From positions 1-64,000 of the forward strand of contig JAFDVY010000006.1 of the NCBI GenBank assembly GCA_018268785.1: DNA of 64,000 nt. Reading direction: 5' to 3'. The position numbers were made by a program, and so were the translations under genes. Of the stretch, positions 52,953 through 62,034 are shown piece by piece. The DNA is from Acidobacteriota bacterium (GTDB lineage Bacteria; Acidobacteriota; Terriglobia; Acidiferrales; UBA7541). The notes under the pieces were generated by a model. It had not been told where the DNA came from. It was given only the letters and a program-made list of their open reading frames with translations, and did not search any database. Positions within the stretch are counted from its first letter, which is position 1. Every line of letters begins with the position of its first letter.

Positions 52953-54683
52953 ATGCAAAAATGGGTCAAGAAAGCCGGGTGCAAACGGAGCTTGGTGTGC
53001 CTCGCGGGGAGCTTACTATTGGCGACGATTGCGTACGGCGGACAAGCGGAAAGTTCCAAAAAGCCTGCGGAAAAAGACGCGCTCACTCCGATTCGCGAAT
53101 ACATTTTCAAAAGTTGGGACACACTGACGCGTTCCATGGAAGATTGCAGCACGGTAGTCGATTCAAAGCTCGCTGAAAATTCCGTGCTCTATTTGCCGGC
53201 GGACTTTGACGTTCCCGCCAGCGTTGTGGAACTGCAGAAGCGCTGCCATGTGCAGGTAAAAAAACTCCCCAAGAAAATTACCGGACCGGGCCAAATCGAT
53301 ACAACCGCGCTCAGCCCTCAGGGCTTGCTCTATCTCGAACATAAATACGTTGTGCCGGGCGGAAGATTCAACGAGATGTATGGCTGGGACAGTTACTTCA
53401 TTGTCCGCGGCCTCTTGCAGGACGGAAAAGTCGAGCTTGCGAAAAGCATGGTCGAGAATTTCTTTTTTGAAATTGAGCATTACGGAAGCATTTTGAACGC
53501 GAACCGCAGTTACTATCTGAGCCGCTCGCAACCGCCATTTTTGACTTCCATGATTTCTGGGGTATACGAAGCGGAAAAAGCCGCCGGTCGCGAGGACAAA
53601 AAATGGCTGGAGCGCGCCTATGATTACGCGAAGCGCGATCACGCGATGTGGGTGCGCGAGCCGCATCTCGCGGCGGACACCGGACTTTCGCGCTATTACG
53701 ATTTTGGAGATGTTCCCGCCCCGGAAAGCCTGAAGGACGAAACGGACCATTATCGAAAAGTCGCAGCGTATTTCCTGAATCATCCGGAACAGGATCATGG
53801 GTATCTCGTAAGGAAGCAGGCGAACTCTTCCGAGCCCGGAGTCGGCAAGACTTATGTCGTGCAAATCTGCGACGCGGGCCAGGCAACTGGAAATGCTGGA
53901 TGCGATAGCGCGGAAGAAATCACCCTCAGCAAGGACTTTTACCGCGGCGACCGCTCCATGCGCGAATCGGGTTTCGACGTTTCCTTCCGATTTGGACCAC
54001 ACGGTGCCGCCACGCACCACTTCGCGCCTGTCTGCCTGAACAGCCTGCTCTACAAAGCGGAAAAAGATCTGGAAGCGATGGCAAAAATGCTCGGCAAACC
54101 CGGTGAAGCAGCCGATTGGGCCAAACAAGCGGATATCCGAAAGCAAAACATCCAGAAATATCTGTGGGACGAACAGCACGGCTTTTATTTCGACTACAAC
54201 CTCGACAAAAAAGAGCGCTCAACCTATATCTATATAACTGCGTATTACCCCTTGTGGGCGGGGCTGGCGACTCCGGAACAAGCCGCGGCTTTAGTGAAAA
54301 ATATTTCAAAGCTCGAGCAACCGGGCGGCCTCGTGATGAGCCCATACGAAACAGAAGGACAATGGGATTTTCCGTATGCCTGGGCGCCAACGCAAATGAT
54401 TGCCGTCGAAGGTCTCCGCAAGTACGGATTCAACAAGGATGCGGACCGCATCTCCTTCAATTTTGCGGCCATGATCGCAGAGAATTTTCGCCGCGATGGA
54501 ACCATCCGTGAGAAATACAACGCCGTGACGCGCTCTTCCGAAACCGCCGTAAAAGCCGGCTACAACATCAACGTAGTAGGGTTCGGTTGGACGAATGCGG
54601 CATTTGTCGTATTTCTAAGCGAACTGCCAAAGGAACTCCGTGAAAAACTGGCGCACGAGCAAACGATTGCGTCCGTGAACTGA
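52953..54683 (+). CDS. treA: Periplasmic trehalase (GH37)
   Basis: This 576-aa enzyme hydrolyses trehalose to two glucose molecules. A signal peptide (LVCLAGSLLLATIAYGGQA) begins about residue 16. Both trehalase signatures are present: PGGRFNEMYGWDSYFIVRGL (about 135-154) and QWDFPYAWAPTQ (about 470-481). Other conserved elements are the acid residue region ESGFDVSFRF and NRSYYLSRSQPPFLTSM. Length and order match bacterial GH37 enzymes. It is a single gene, convergent with a PfkB-type kinase. Glucose products fit the glycolytic genes nearby. An inverted repeat lies upstream. Confidence 0.95.
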   Translation: MQKWVKKAGCKRSLVCLAGSLLLATIAYGGQAESSKKPAEKDALTPIREYIFKSWDTLTRSMEDCSTVVDSKLAENSVLYLPADFDVPASVVELQKRCHVQVKKLPKKITGPGQIDTTALSPQGLLYLEHKYVVPGGRFNEMYGWDSYFIVRGLLQDGKVELAKSMVENFFFEIEHYGSILNANRSYYLSRSQPPFLTSMISGVYEAEKAAGREDKKWLERAYDYAKRDHAMWVREPHLAADTGLSRYYDFGDVPAPESLKDETDHYRKVAAYFLNHPEQDHGYLVRKQANSSEPGVGKTYVVQICDAGQATGNAGCDSAEEITLSKDFYRGDRSMRESGFDVSFRFGPHGAATHHFAPVCLNSLLYKAEKDLEAMAKMLGKPGEAADWAKQADIRKQNIQKYLWDEQHGFYFDYNLDKKERSTYIYITAYYPLWAGLATPEQAAALVKNISKLEQPGGLVMSPYETEGQWDFPYAWAPTQMIAVEGLRKYGFNKDADRISFNFAAMIAENFRRDGTIREKYNAVTRSSETAVKAGYNINVVGFGWTNAAFVVFLSELPKELREKLAHEQTIASVN

Positions 54684-54691
54684 GAACGCGT

Positions 54692-55585
54692 TTACCTGAT
54701 CTCGGAAAGCACGCTCTCATCCCCGATCGGCATTGCGCCTTCCTGCGAAGCAACCCAGGCTCCCATCCGATTTGCAGCAATATTAATTTCTCGCAGTGGC
54801 GTCTGGCGCAGCCAGTGATGAGCGAGGGCAGCCGTGAATGCATCTCCCGCCCCAACTGTATCCGCAACTTTCACGGTAAATCCGGCATGCTCGTCAATCT
54901 GTTCGCCGCAAACGAGCAAGCTGCCTTGATGACCGCGCGTAACACACATCAGCTTGACGCCGAACTCACGCGCCAGCCAGCAGGCTGCATCCCTCTCGCC
55001 GCTGAATTTTTCCCGGAACAGTTCAATAATGCGCAGCAGTTCCTCGTGATTCACCTTCACGATGTTGGCGTGAAGCAGCGCGATACGCAATATTTCTGCT
55101 GAAAAAAAGGATTGCCTCAAATTGACGTCGAAGATTCGCGCCACGTCCGTTCCAACCGACTGCAAGAATTTGCGAATCGTGGCGCGCGAAGCTTCCGAAC
55201 GCTGCGCCAGCGATCCGAAACAGACAGCATCCGCGGATTTCGCCAGCGCTTCCCACTCCGGTGTCCAGGCAAGGTGATCCCAGGCGACATTTTCGTTGAT
55301 GGAATACTCCGGCTGCCCTTTCGAATCGACTTTGACCTGCACTGTTCCGGTGTCGTGCGCTGGATCAATCTGAATTTCCGAAGTGTCGAGCCCCGAAGAC
55401 TTAAGCGTCCAGAAAGCTTCCTGACCGAGACGGTCCTGCCCAACACGGCTCGCGACTATCCCGCGGTCGCCAAGCAGAGCGGTCATGTATGCAAAATTTG
55501 CAGGAGCGCCTCCGAGCTGTTTCCCCTCTGGAAAGATGTCCCACAGCAATTCGCCAAGACCAACGATGGTAAACGAAGATTTCAC
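54692..55585 (-). CDS. PfkB-family sugar kinase (fructokinase-like)
   Basis: This 297-aa ribokinase-fold enzyme has the first PfkB signature in PEGKQLGGAPANFAYMTALL (about 19-38). The second, with the catalytic Asp, is in VADTVGAGDAFTAALAHHWL (about 240-259). Length and GELLWDIFPEG at the N-terminus resemble bacterial fructokinases. It probably phosphorylates fructose or a similar sugar with ATP. It overlaps the upstream TPR gene by 4 bp (ATGA at 55582-55585), so the two are coupled. Its stop is 9 nt from the trehalase stop. Confidence 0.92.
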   Translation of the reverse strand: MKSSFTIVGLGELLWDIFPEGKQLGGAPANFAYMTALLGDRGIVASRVGQDRLGQEAFWTLKSSGLDTSEIQIDPAHDTGTVQVKVDSKGQPEYSINENVAWDHLAWTPEWEALAKSADAVCFGSLAQRSEASRATIRKFLQSVGTDVARIFDVNLRQSFFSAEILRIALLHANIVKVNHEELLRIIELFREKFSGERDAACWLAREFGVKLMCVTRGHQGSLLVCGEQIDEHAGFTVKVADTVGAGDAFTAALAHHWLRQTPLREINIAANRMGAWVASQEGAMPIGDESVLSEIR

Positions 55586-56601
55586 GGCTTGGCGTCGTCG
55601 CGCGATTGCAATTGCTCCGCGAGTCTTAGTTCGCGCTCCGCGTCTTCCGTGCGGCCCAAATCGCGATAAGCCTGTCCAAGCAGATGATGTGGAATAGCGT
55701 TATTGGGATCCATGGAAATCGCGCGCTGGAGCGACCGCACCGCAAGGGCCGGTTCTCCTTTTTTCTGAAGCACTTTCCCCATCAGGACGTACGGGCCAGT
55801 TGCTGTCGGGTCAAGCCAGATGGAGCGCTGCAGAAGCTTTTCAGCCTCATCGAACTTCTGCACTCTCGAATCGGCGTCGGCAAGTTTGTAATAGGAAGCC
55901 GCGTGAGCCGGGTTTATGGCAAGTTCCTGCTGAAACTGCGCAATCGCATCGGGGATCTTTGATTGATAGAGATACAGCTCTCCCAGAAGAAAATGGGCAA
56001 GCGGCAGTTTCGGATCAAGTTCAGTCGCTTTTTTCCCATACTCTTCGGCGACCGGCCCAAAATCCAGCCGAAGCAACATTCGCGCAGTGAACAGGTAGCT
56101 TGCCGCCGAATCCGGCGGAACGCCGAACATTTTTGCGAAAGCGCCGCGCGCTTGCGGATAATTCTTCGTTTGAATGTACGAAACTCCGAGAATGTATGCC
56201 GCATCCACATTCGCGCTGGGATACCACGATTGAACTTTCTCGAGATATGGAATCGCATCGCCAGGTTTGCCGGCAAGATAAAGGGACAGCCCCGTAAGCT
56301 GCGTGGCTTCGCCGTCTTCAGGATTTTCCTTCAGTGCTTTCTGGAGATTTGCAACTGCATTCAGAAAATCGCCTTTCCGGTAGTAGGCGATTCCCAGTTC
56401 GCGCGAGAGGCCTTTGAGGTCAGGGTTTGTTTTTGCAAGAGCGTTCAGCGAATCGATCGCTTCCGCGAACTTTCCCTGCTCCAGAAGATGCCGGGAGGAC
56501 ACAAACGGGGCATCCGGTTGCTGTGCAGAAGACTTTGGAACAATGAGAAGAATTGCGAAAAGAGAGAGATAAATTGCCGGGAGTGACCAGAGTCTGCGCA
56601 T
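55582..56601 (-). CDS. Exported TPR-repeat protein
   Basis: From ATG 56601 this encodes 339 aa. A signal peptide (SLPAIYLSLFAILLIVPKSSA) comes first. About seven tetratricopeptide repeats follow, such as LSRELGIAYYRKGDFLNAVA, NLQKALKENPEDGEATQLTG and HAASYYKLADADSRVQKFDE. TPRs are scaffolds for protein binding, so a periplasmic or envelope assembly role is likely. No catalytic domain is fused. It is translated with the sugar kinase. The strong terminator at 56635-56670 separates it from the TonB receptor. Confidence 0.85.
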   Translation of the reverse strand: MRRLWSLPAIYLSLFAILLIVPKSSAQQPDAPFVSSRHLLEQGKFAEAIDSLNALAKTNPDLKGLSRELGIAYYRKGDFLNAVANLQKALKENPEDGEATQLTGLSLYLAGKPGDAIPYLEKVQSWYPSANVDAAYILGVSYIQTKNYPQARGAFAKMFGVPPDSAASYLFTARMLLRLDFGPVAEEYGKKATELDPKLPLAHFLLGELYLYQSKIPDAIAQFQQELAINPAHAASYYKLADADSRVQKFDEAEKLLQRSIWLDPTATGPYVLMGKVLQKKGEPALAVRSLQRAISMDPNNAIPHHLLGQAYRDLGRTEDAERELRLAEQLQSRDDAKP

Positions 56602-56634
56602 GAGCAAGCGATGAACCGGAGAAGATTAGAGCAT

Positions 56635-56670
56635 AAAAAACGGGGAGCCCGCGAGGGCTCCCCGTTTTTT
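56635..56670. terminator. Strong bidirectional intrinsic terminator
   Basis: A 16-bp perfect stem (AAAAAACGGGGAGCCC and its complement) closes a GCGA loop and ends in six U on either strand. It lies 18 nt after the stop of the large TonB receptor, whose transcription it would end. Confidence 0.88.
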
Positions 56671-56687
56671 GTCGGGGTGTAGCAGGG

Positions 56688-59600
56688 TTAGAAAGTGAAC
56701 CGCGCGCCGAACTGCAATTGACGCATGCCGTTCGGTGCGTTGGGTGAAGCATCCGCTTCGATATTGGTGATCTGGCCGCCGCCGCTGCAGTCGATGCAAG
56801 TGTTGCCTTGCGTCGAGCTGAAGCCCAGCACTGGATGGTTGAATACGTTATATGCATCAAACCGGAATTGTGCTTTGTACTTTTCCGTGATGCTGAACGT
56901 CTTGGACAAAGACAAATCGGAGAAAAATGCACGCGGTCCGCGATACGAATTGCGGCGTGCGTTGCCAATTTGGCCGCAGGCAGGCAGCGCCCATGGGCCG
57001 CCAGTTGTACGAGCCACAGCGCACGTGTCCGTTCCGGTCAAATCAGTTGCGGAAATAATTGTTGGAATTCCGAGCGAAGATACCGGCGTGAACCAGGTGA
57101 TGTTCCCGCTGGAATCGGTGTGTTTTCCAACATGAAACGATTGTCCGCTCAGCAAATCCGGCCGGCACGGCCCTGCATCGCTGATCTGATTGCATTCGCC
57201 GATGGACGGAGTGAACGGCAAGCCGCCGCTCCAGTTCGTGGTGTTCGCAACTTGCCATCCACCGATCAGAAAATCGGCGGCGCGGCCAATGTCGCTCATA
57301 TACTTCCGGCCATGTCCGAAGGGCAGTTCGTACACAGTGCTGATCACAAACACGTGGTTACGGTTGAAGTCGTCTGGTCCGTACGCAACGCGTGGATTAA
57401 CCGAATAGTAGCTGCTGTCGAAGTTATACGCATGTGCATAGGTGTAGTGCCCGAGGAACTGCAGGCCCCCGGCAAACCGCTTCTCCACCTTCACTTGCAG
57501 TGCATTGTAATGCGAGCTTGAATCGTTTCCGAAGTAGTTGCCCACATCCGTTGAGCAGCAAGTCAAGCCGGCAAAAGCGCCGGAGTAAGTGAACGCTGGC
57601 ACGCCGTTCAAGTTCAGGCGACGGCGATTGTTCGCTGGGATTGCGGCTGCAAAACCGGCGGGTTTGCAAGAAAAATTGCCAGGTACGCCAGTGCAAGTAT
57701 ATGGATCGAATCCGCCACCCACCGCAACTTCGTTCGCGTTGTAGGCGGGTCCGTTACCGGCAAAGCCGTGCGTGCCTTTGTTTCCAATGTACGCAACTTC
57801 GATGTTCATTGTCGAAGTAACCTGCCGCTGCAGCGTTACGTTCCAAGCGTCCAGAGTGGGCAGACGTTGCACAGTCGGCCGCACGCGCGGGTCTACGTTG
57901 TTGTTCGGGCCGCGCAACGGCAAGATACCGTCGGACGGAACCGCAACCGGTGTAAATGCAGGCGGGCCTTGCGCCAGAGTGAAGATGGCACTACGGTCGT
58001 TGTTTCCGCCGTTCACGCTTGAATCGGACAAGTCCTGGTTCGCCAGAACCGGCAGGTTCTGCGTGACCACGTGCCCGAAATTCGATCCGAACACGCCGAT
58101 GTCAAAGCTGCGCCCGTAACCAAGCCGGATCACGGTCTTCGGATTGTATTGATAGGCGATACCGATGCGCGGAGCAAACGCCTTGTACGTATTGTCCACA
58201 TTTCCATTCATGCTGTTGCTGCCAATTCCGGCAACGCGAATGATGCCGGTGTCGATGTTGGCGAAGCCGCCGTTGGCCTTGCCGTTCACGGATTCTGGGA
58301 AGTACATCTCCCACCGCAAACCATAGTTAAACGTCAGTTTGTTTGTCATCCGCCAGGTGTCCTGGCCGTAGAAGAACCACCGCCTCTGGCGCTCGGCTGC
58401 ATCGAGGCTCGTGCTGACGAATCGATTGAAGCTCGTGACATCTCCCAACAAGAATGTAGCAAGGTCAAGTCCGTTGTTGCCGCCCTGGCCAGTACCGGCG
58501 GAGTTGAAGTTGAGAATGCCCGTACGGTTTGCATCGCTAGGCACGCGCAGGTTCTTCGCATACCGGATGTCCGCGCCGAACTTGATCGTGTGGTTGCCCT
58601 GAATCCTCGTCCAGTTGTTCACCACCTGGAATTGGTCTTCTTTTTCGGTCAGCGGGCAGTTGCAACGACCTACGTTCAAACCGTCGCCGAAGTGGCCGTT
58701 GTTGTTCCCTTGGTTCAGCCCATTGCCGCCGAAGAAGAATGACGAAAGTCCCGTCGAGTCCGGTCCAACATTTAGGCCGGGAACGTTGAACAGGTCTTTC
58801 ATCGGATTCGTGTTCGCATCCGAATACGCTGTTTGCGGATTGTACCGGAACCATCCGAAGCGCACGTCCGTCAGCCACTTCGTCCCGATTGCCTTATCGA
58901 AACCGGTCGCCAAGCTGTAGTTATGTACGTCTGACGTTCCGTTCAGACCGCCGGGGCCGAATCCGTCGGCTCCCAAAACGCCGAGCGCGCCCTTGCCCGA
59001 CAGCGAGAAGTAATCCAGGCTGAAACGCCCGAACACCTGGAAGCCCCGTGGCGCGCTGTAGTCAATGCGCGTATCGAAGCTGTTCTGGTTATAGGGCCCA
59101 GATCCGCTCCCAACAAAGTTGTTAATCAAGTTGCTATTCGTCGGCTGTGGGAACGCCGCCAGTATCGCCCGTGCCTGTGGCGAAATCATCGAGTTTGGAA
59201 TCAGGTTGCCCGTGAACTCCGCCCGGCAACTCCCCGAAAGTAACGCAGCTTGTGTCTGCGCTGCTGTAGGAACGAACGGGCATGCAGTGCTGCCGTCCCC
59301 TTGATAGCTTCCCGGCTGATAGATCTGTCCCGTGCCATTGATCCCCGTGCCGCCAAGATACTCGCTTAGGTCGCAATTCCCAGTGGTCTGCGCGCAAGTC
59401 GAAAGAATTTTCGCGCTCGGAATCGTCAATTGCTGCGTGATGCCGCCTTCCTGCCGCGTTCCCTGGTAATCTCCAAAGAAAAACAACTTGTTCTTGATGA
59501 TCGGGCCGCCAACCGCTCCGCCAAATTGCTTGAAGCTCGCGTGCGGCAGTGGATCAGTCGGCTTGTTCGTGAACGGGTTGCGTGCTTCCTGCCCATCCCC

Positions 59601-60392
59601 GCGGTAATCATAAAAAGCCGATCCGTGGAGTTCATTCGAACCGGACTTCGTCTGCACCGTCACAACGCCGGCGACCGCCTTGCCGAATTCCGCGTCGTAA
59701 TTCTGCAGCGCGATCTTCGATTCCTGAATCGCATCCAGATTCGGGTTCACCACGATAATTCCCAGAATCGGATCCTGGTTGTCCGTTCCATCCAGTTCGA
59801 ACGCCGTCCCGCTGAAGTGCTGGCCATTTACGAAAATCTGCTGGCCGCCCTGCGGATTTTCCGTAGCCGCATGGCTCCAACCGACAAGTTTCTGCGTGCC
59901 CGGCGAAAGCAATTCAAAATTCGTAAAATTGCGGTTCAAAATCGGGAGTTCCGTAACGTATTTCTGGTTGAATGTAATCGATACGTCCGACCGGTCTGTT
60001 TTCAATTGCGGAATTTCCCCGGTCACTTCGATCGATTGCGTAATCGCGCCAACAGCCATCGTGGCATCCACTCTCGCGGAAGTGTCGGCGGAAACCTGAA
60101 TGTTCTTTACGTCATAGGACTTGAAGCCTTGAGCTTCCACGTGAATGTTGTATGAATCTGGGATTAGGTGGGTGACCGTGTAATTTCCACTGTCATTGGT
60201 GACTGCCGTATCGGTCGTGCCTTTGGAGAGTGAAGTCACTGTGACTTTGGCTCCAACGACCGCCGAACCTTGTGAATCCACTACTGTACCGATAATGCTT
60301 CCATAGACTGCCTGCCCGTGAGCCCCAGGAACCGCAAGCCCAACCATTAGACAAAGCGCAGTCAAACACCCCAAAACAAAACGTTTCTTCAT
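56688..60392 (-). CDS. Oar-like TonB-dependent receptor, complete
   Basis: From ATG 60392, with AGGAGG 7 nt before it, this encodes 1234 aa. A signal peptide (MKKRFVLGCLTALCLMVGLA to GAHGQ) is followed by a carboxypeptidase-regulatory-like domain (SIIGTVVDSQGSAVVGAKVT). A plug region (QIFVNGQHFSGTAFELDGTD, VVTVQTKSGSNELHGSAFYD) and a long beta-barrel come next, ending in a terminal Phe (RQLQFGARFTF), as expected for outer-membrane insertion. No TonB box is obvious. Substrates of Oar-type receptors are not well known. A ToxR-like regulator is divergent and may control it. Confidence 0.95.
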   Translation of the reverse strand: MKKRFVLGCLTALCLMVGLAVPGAHGQAVYGSIIGTVVDSQGSAVVGAKVTVTSLSKGTTDTAVTNDSGNYTVTHLIPDSYNIHVEAQGFKSYDVKNIQVSADTSARVDATMAVGAITQSIEVTGEIPQLKTDRSDVSITFNQKYVTELPILNRNFTNFELLSPGTQKLVGWSHAATENPQGGQQIFVNGQHFSGTAFELDGTDNQDPILGIIVVNPNLDAIQESKIALQNYDAEFGKAVAGVVTVQTKSGSNELHGSAFYDYRGDGQEARNPFTNKPTDPLPHASFKQFGGAVGGPIIKNKLFFFGDYQGTRQEGGITQQLTIPSAKILSTCAQTTGNCDLSEYLGGTGINGTGQIYQPGSYQGDGSTACPFVPTAAQTQAALLSGSCRAEFTGNLIPNSMISPQARAILAAFPQPTNSNLINNFVGSGSGPYNQNSFDTRIDYSAPRGFQVFGRFSLDYFSLSGKGALGVLGADGFGPGGLNGTSDVHNYSLATGFDKAIGTKWLTDVRFGWFRYNPQTAYSDANTNPMKDLFNVPGLNVGPDSTGLSSFFFGGNGLNQGNNNGHFGDGLNVGRCNCPLTEKEDQFQVVNNWTRIQGNHTIKFGADIRYAKNLRVPSDANRTGILNFNSAGTGQGGNNGLDLATFLLGDVTSFNRFVSTSLDAAERQRRWFFYGQDTWRMTNKLTFNYGLRWEMYFPESVNGKANGGFANIDTGIIRVAGIGSNSMNGNVDNTYKAFAPRIGIAYQYNPKTVIRLGYGRSFDIGVFGSNFGHVVTQNLPVLANQDLSDSSVNGGNNDRSAIFTLAQGPPAFTPVAVPSDGILPLRGPNNNVDPRVRPTVQRLPTLDAWNVTLQRQVTSTMNIEVAYIGNKGTHGFAGNGPAYNANEVAVGGGFDPYTCTGVPGNFSCKPAGFAAAIPANNRRRLNLNGVPAFTYSGAFAGLTCCSTDVGNYFGNDSSSHYNALQVKVEKRFAGGLQFLGHYTYAHAYNFDSSYYSVNPRVAYGPDDFNRNHVFVISTVYELPFGHGRKYMSDIGRAADFLIGGWQVANTTNWSGGLPFTPSIGECNQISDAGPCRPDLLSGQSFHVGKHTDSSGNITWFTPVSSLGIPTIISATDLTGTDTCAVARTTGGPWALPACGQIGNARRNSYRGPRAFFSDLSLSKTFSITEKYKAQFRFDAYNVFNHPVLGFSSTQGNTCIDCSGGGQITNIEADASPNAPNGMRQLQFGARFTF

Positions 60393-60741
60393 TACACCCC
60401 TCCTGAGCACGCCCTAATACTGCACTTGGCCGCTGAAGTTACCCCGGTTCAACGCCAGTGCGTTTCGTTTCGAATCTCGGCAGGCAATCCGACGGACACG
60501 ATCTCTATTCAGGAAACCGGTACCCGCCCCCTAGTTCTTGCCTTCCGAGGCCGCCATGGAGTGGTAAGCATCGAAACTGTATCGCTACAGTCCCGAGCCT
60601 GCTGGACAATACAAAGACACCCCTCGCGACACTTCAAACGAAACCAAAATATGCTGCGAGTTATCCGTCTTTTCGCCTGGTGAGGTAAGTCTCAGAAGGT
60701 TTGATACTGTTACATAGAATAAATCTATATATTGCAAGCAG
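60393..60741. other. Divergent regulatory region between receptor and regulator
   Basis: About 350 nt with no supported gene. It becomes AT-rich near 60690-60740 (TTGATACTGTTACATAG), where a promoter for the plus-strand regulator could lie. I see no perfect inverted repeat. Confidence 0.45.
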
Positions 60742-62028
60742 ATGCGGAAGTTGGTACGCTCATGTTACATTCGAGTCACCGGAGTCACATTGGCTGACCG
60801 AGCCCAATTCTTAGCCGAAGTGGAACGTTTGGTAGCGAGCCATACCCTGCATGGCTCAGAGTCCCTCTGTAAACTTTTGCGTTATCTGGCAAAACAGGCC
60901 GTTGAACACCCCGGCGTTCCCGTCAAGGAATATCAAATCGCAACCGAAGTTTTTGGGCGGCAGGCGGATTTTGACCCTCAACTTGATTCCATGGTCCGCG
61001 TGCAGGTCGGTCGCCTCAGGTCCAAGCTCTCCGAATATTACAGCTCGGAAGGGATTAACGACCTGACCGGCGTCGAGATCCCGAAAGGAAGCTACGCGGT
61101 CGTAATTCATGACCGGCAGGGTGGGGCAACCGCGTCCAACGGTCATTTGGAAGCTTCCCATAACGGCCAAAAGGAAACACGGGTTCCCAGGTTTTGGGTT
61201 TGGGCCGTGGTGCTTCTCAGTGTTGCGCTGACCGCCTCGTTGGCGTTACTCGCTAGAACCTATGCAATGCGGCAAGGAGTCAGCGACGGATCCCAGCAGG
61301 CGCAACAGGTCCCCGCGCCAATTCGAATTTTCTGGAAGGGCTTTGTCACCGGGCCGGAAGAACCGTGGGCAATCTTCAGCAATGCGGAATTCGTCGGACG
61401 GCCCGACTCCGGCATGCGCTATTACGATGCGGCGAAGGATGGAAAAAGCCCGATCCTGGATCACTACACCGGCGTAGGAGAAGTGCTGGCGGTGCACAAT
61501 CTCGATCGCGTGTTCAGCTCGCTGCGCCAATCGCTGCGCGTGAAACGCGGAAGCCTTTTTTCCCTGGATGACGCAAAAAATAACGATCTGATTTTTATCG
61601 GCTCTCCGTCCGAGAATTTGACGCTAAAGGAAATCCCCAGCACCCGGGAATTCGTATTTCAGCAAGTGCAATCGGGGCCCCGCGCCGGAAACATGGAAAT
61701 CATCAACAAATCGCCGCGGCCCGGAGAGCCCAGCCAATACCTTGCGACCCCCGGAGTGCCGCTGACCGAGGATTTCGCCATTGTTGCACTCGTCCGCGCC
61801 ATCAATCCCGAACACTCGGAACTCATCTTGGCGGGTACTTCCACTTTGGGAACGCAAGCCGCGGTGGAATTCGTTACGAGGGAGAATTACCTCGCCGAGT
61901 TGCTGAAGTCGCTGGACGTCACGGAACCCGCTCAATTGGCCCCATTTGAAGCAGTGATTCGCGTGAAAGTAGCGAAAGGCGTTCCTGTCGAGTCAGAAAT
62001 CGTCGCGCTCCGTAAGCTCAAGAATTAG
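60742..62028 (+). CDS. ToxR-like membrane-anchored winged-helix regulator
   Basis: This 428-aa protein has an N-terminal conserved DNA-binding-like block: FLAEVERLVASHTLHGSESL, KEYQIATEVFGRQADFDPQL, DSMVRVQVGRLRSKLSEYY and EIPKGSYAVVI. A transmembrane helix (VWAVVLLSVALTASLALLA, about 152-170) leads to a periplasmic C-terminal part of about 255 residues. The layout is that of ToxR/CadC-type regulators. It may sense an envelope signal and regulate the divergent receptor. The TTG at 60790, with GGAG nearby, is an alternative start. The periplasmic part has no recognised domain. Confidence 0.85.
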   Translation: MRKLVRSCYIRVTGVTLADRAQFLAEVERLVASHTLHGSESLCKLLRYLAKQAVEHPGVPVKEYQIATEVFGRQADFDPQLDSMVRVQVGRLRSKLSEYYSSEGINDLTGVEIPKGSYAVVIHDRQGGATASNGHLEASHNGQKETRVPRFWVWAVVLLSVALTASLALLARTYAMRQGVSDGSQQAQQVPAPIRIFWKGFVTGPEEPWAIFSNAEFVGRPDSGMRYYDAAKDGKSPILDHYTGVGEVLAVHNLDRVFSSLRQSLRVKRGSLFSLDDAKNNDLIFIGSPSENLTLKEIPSTREFVFQQVQSGPRAGNMEIINKSPRPGEPSQYLATPGVPLTEDFAIVALVRAINPEHSELILAGTSTLGTQAAVEFVTRENYLAELLKSLDVTEPAQLAPFEAVIRVKVAKGVPVESEIVALRKLKN

Positions 62029-62034
62029 CCTGGC

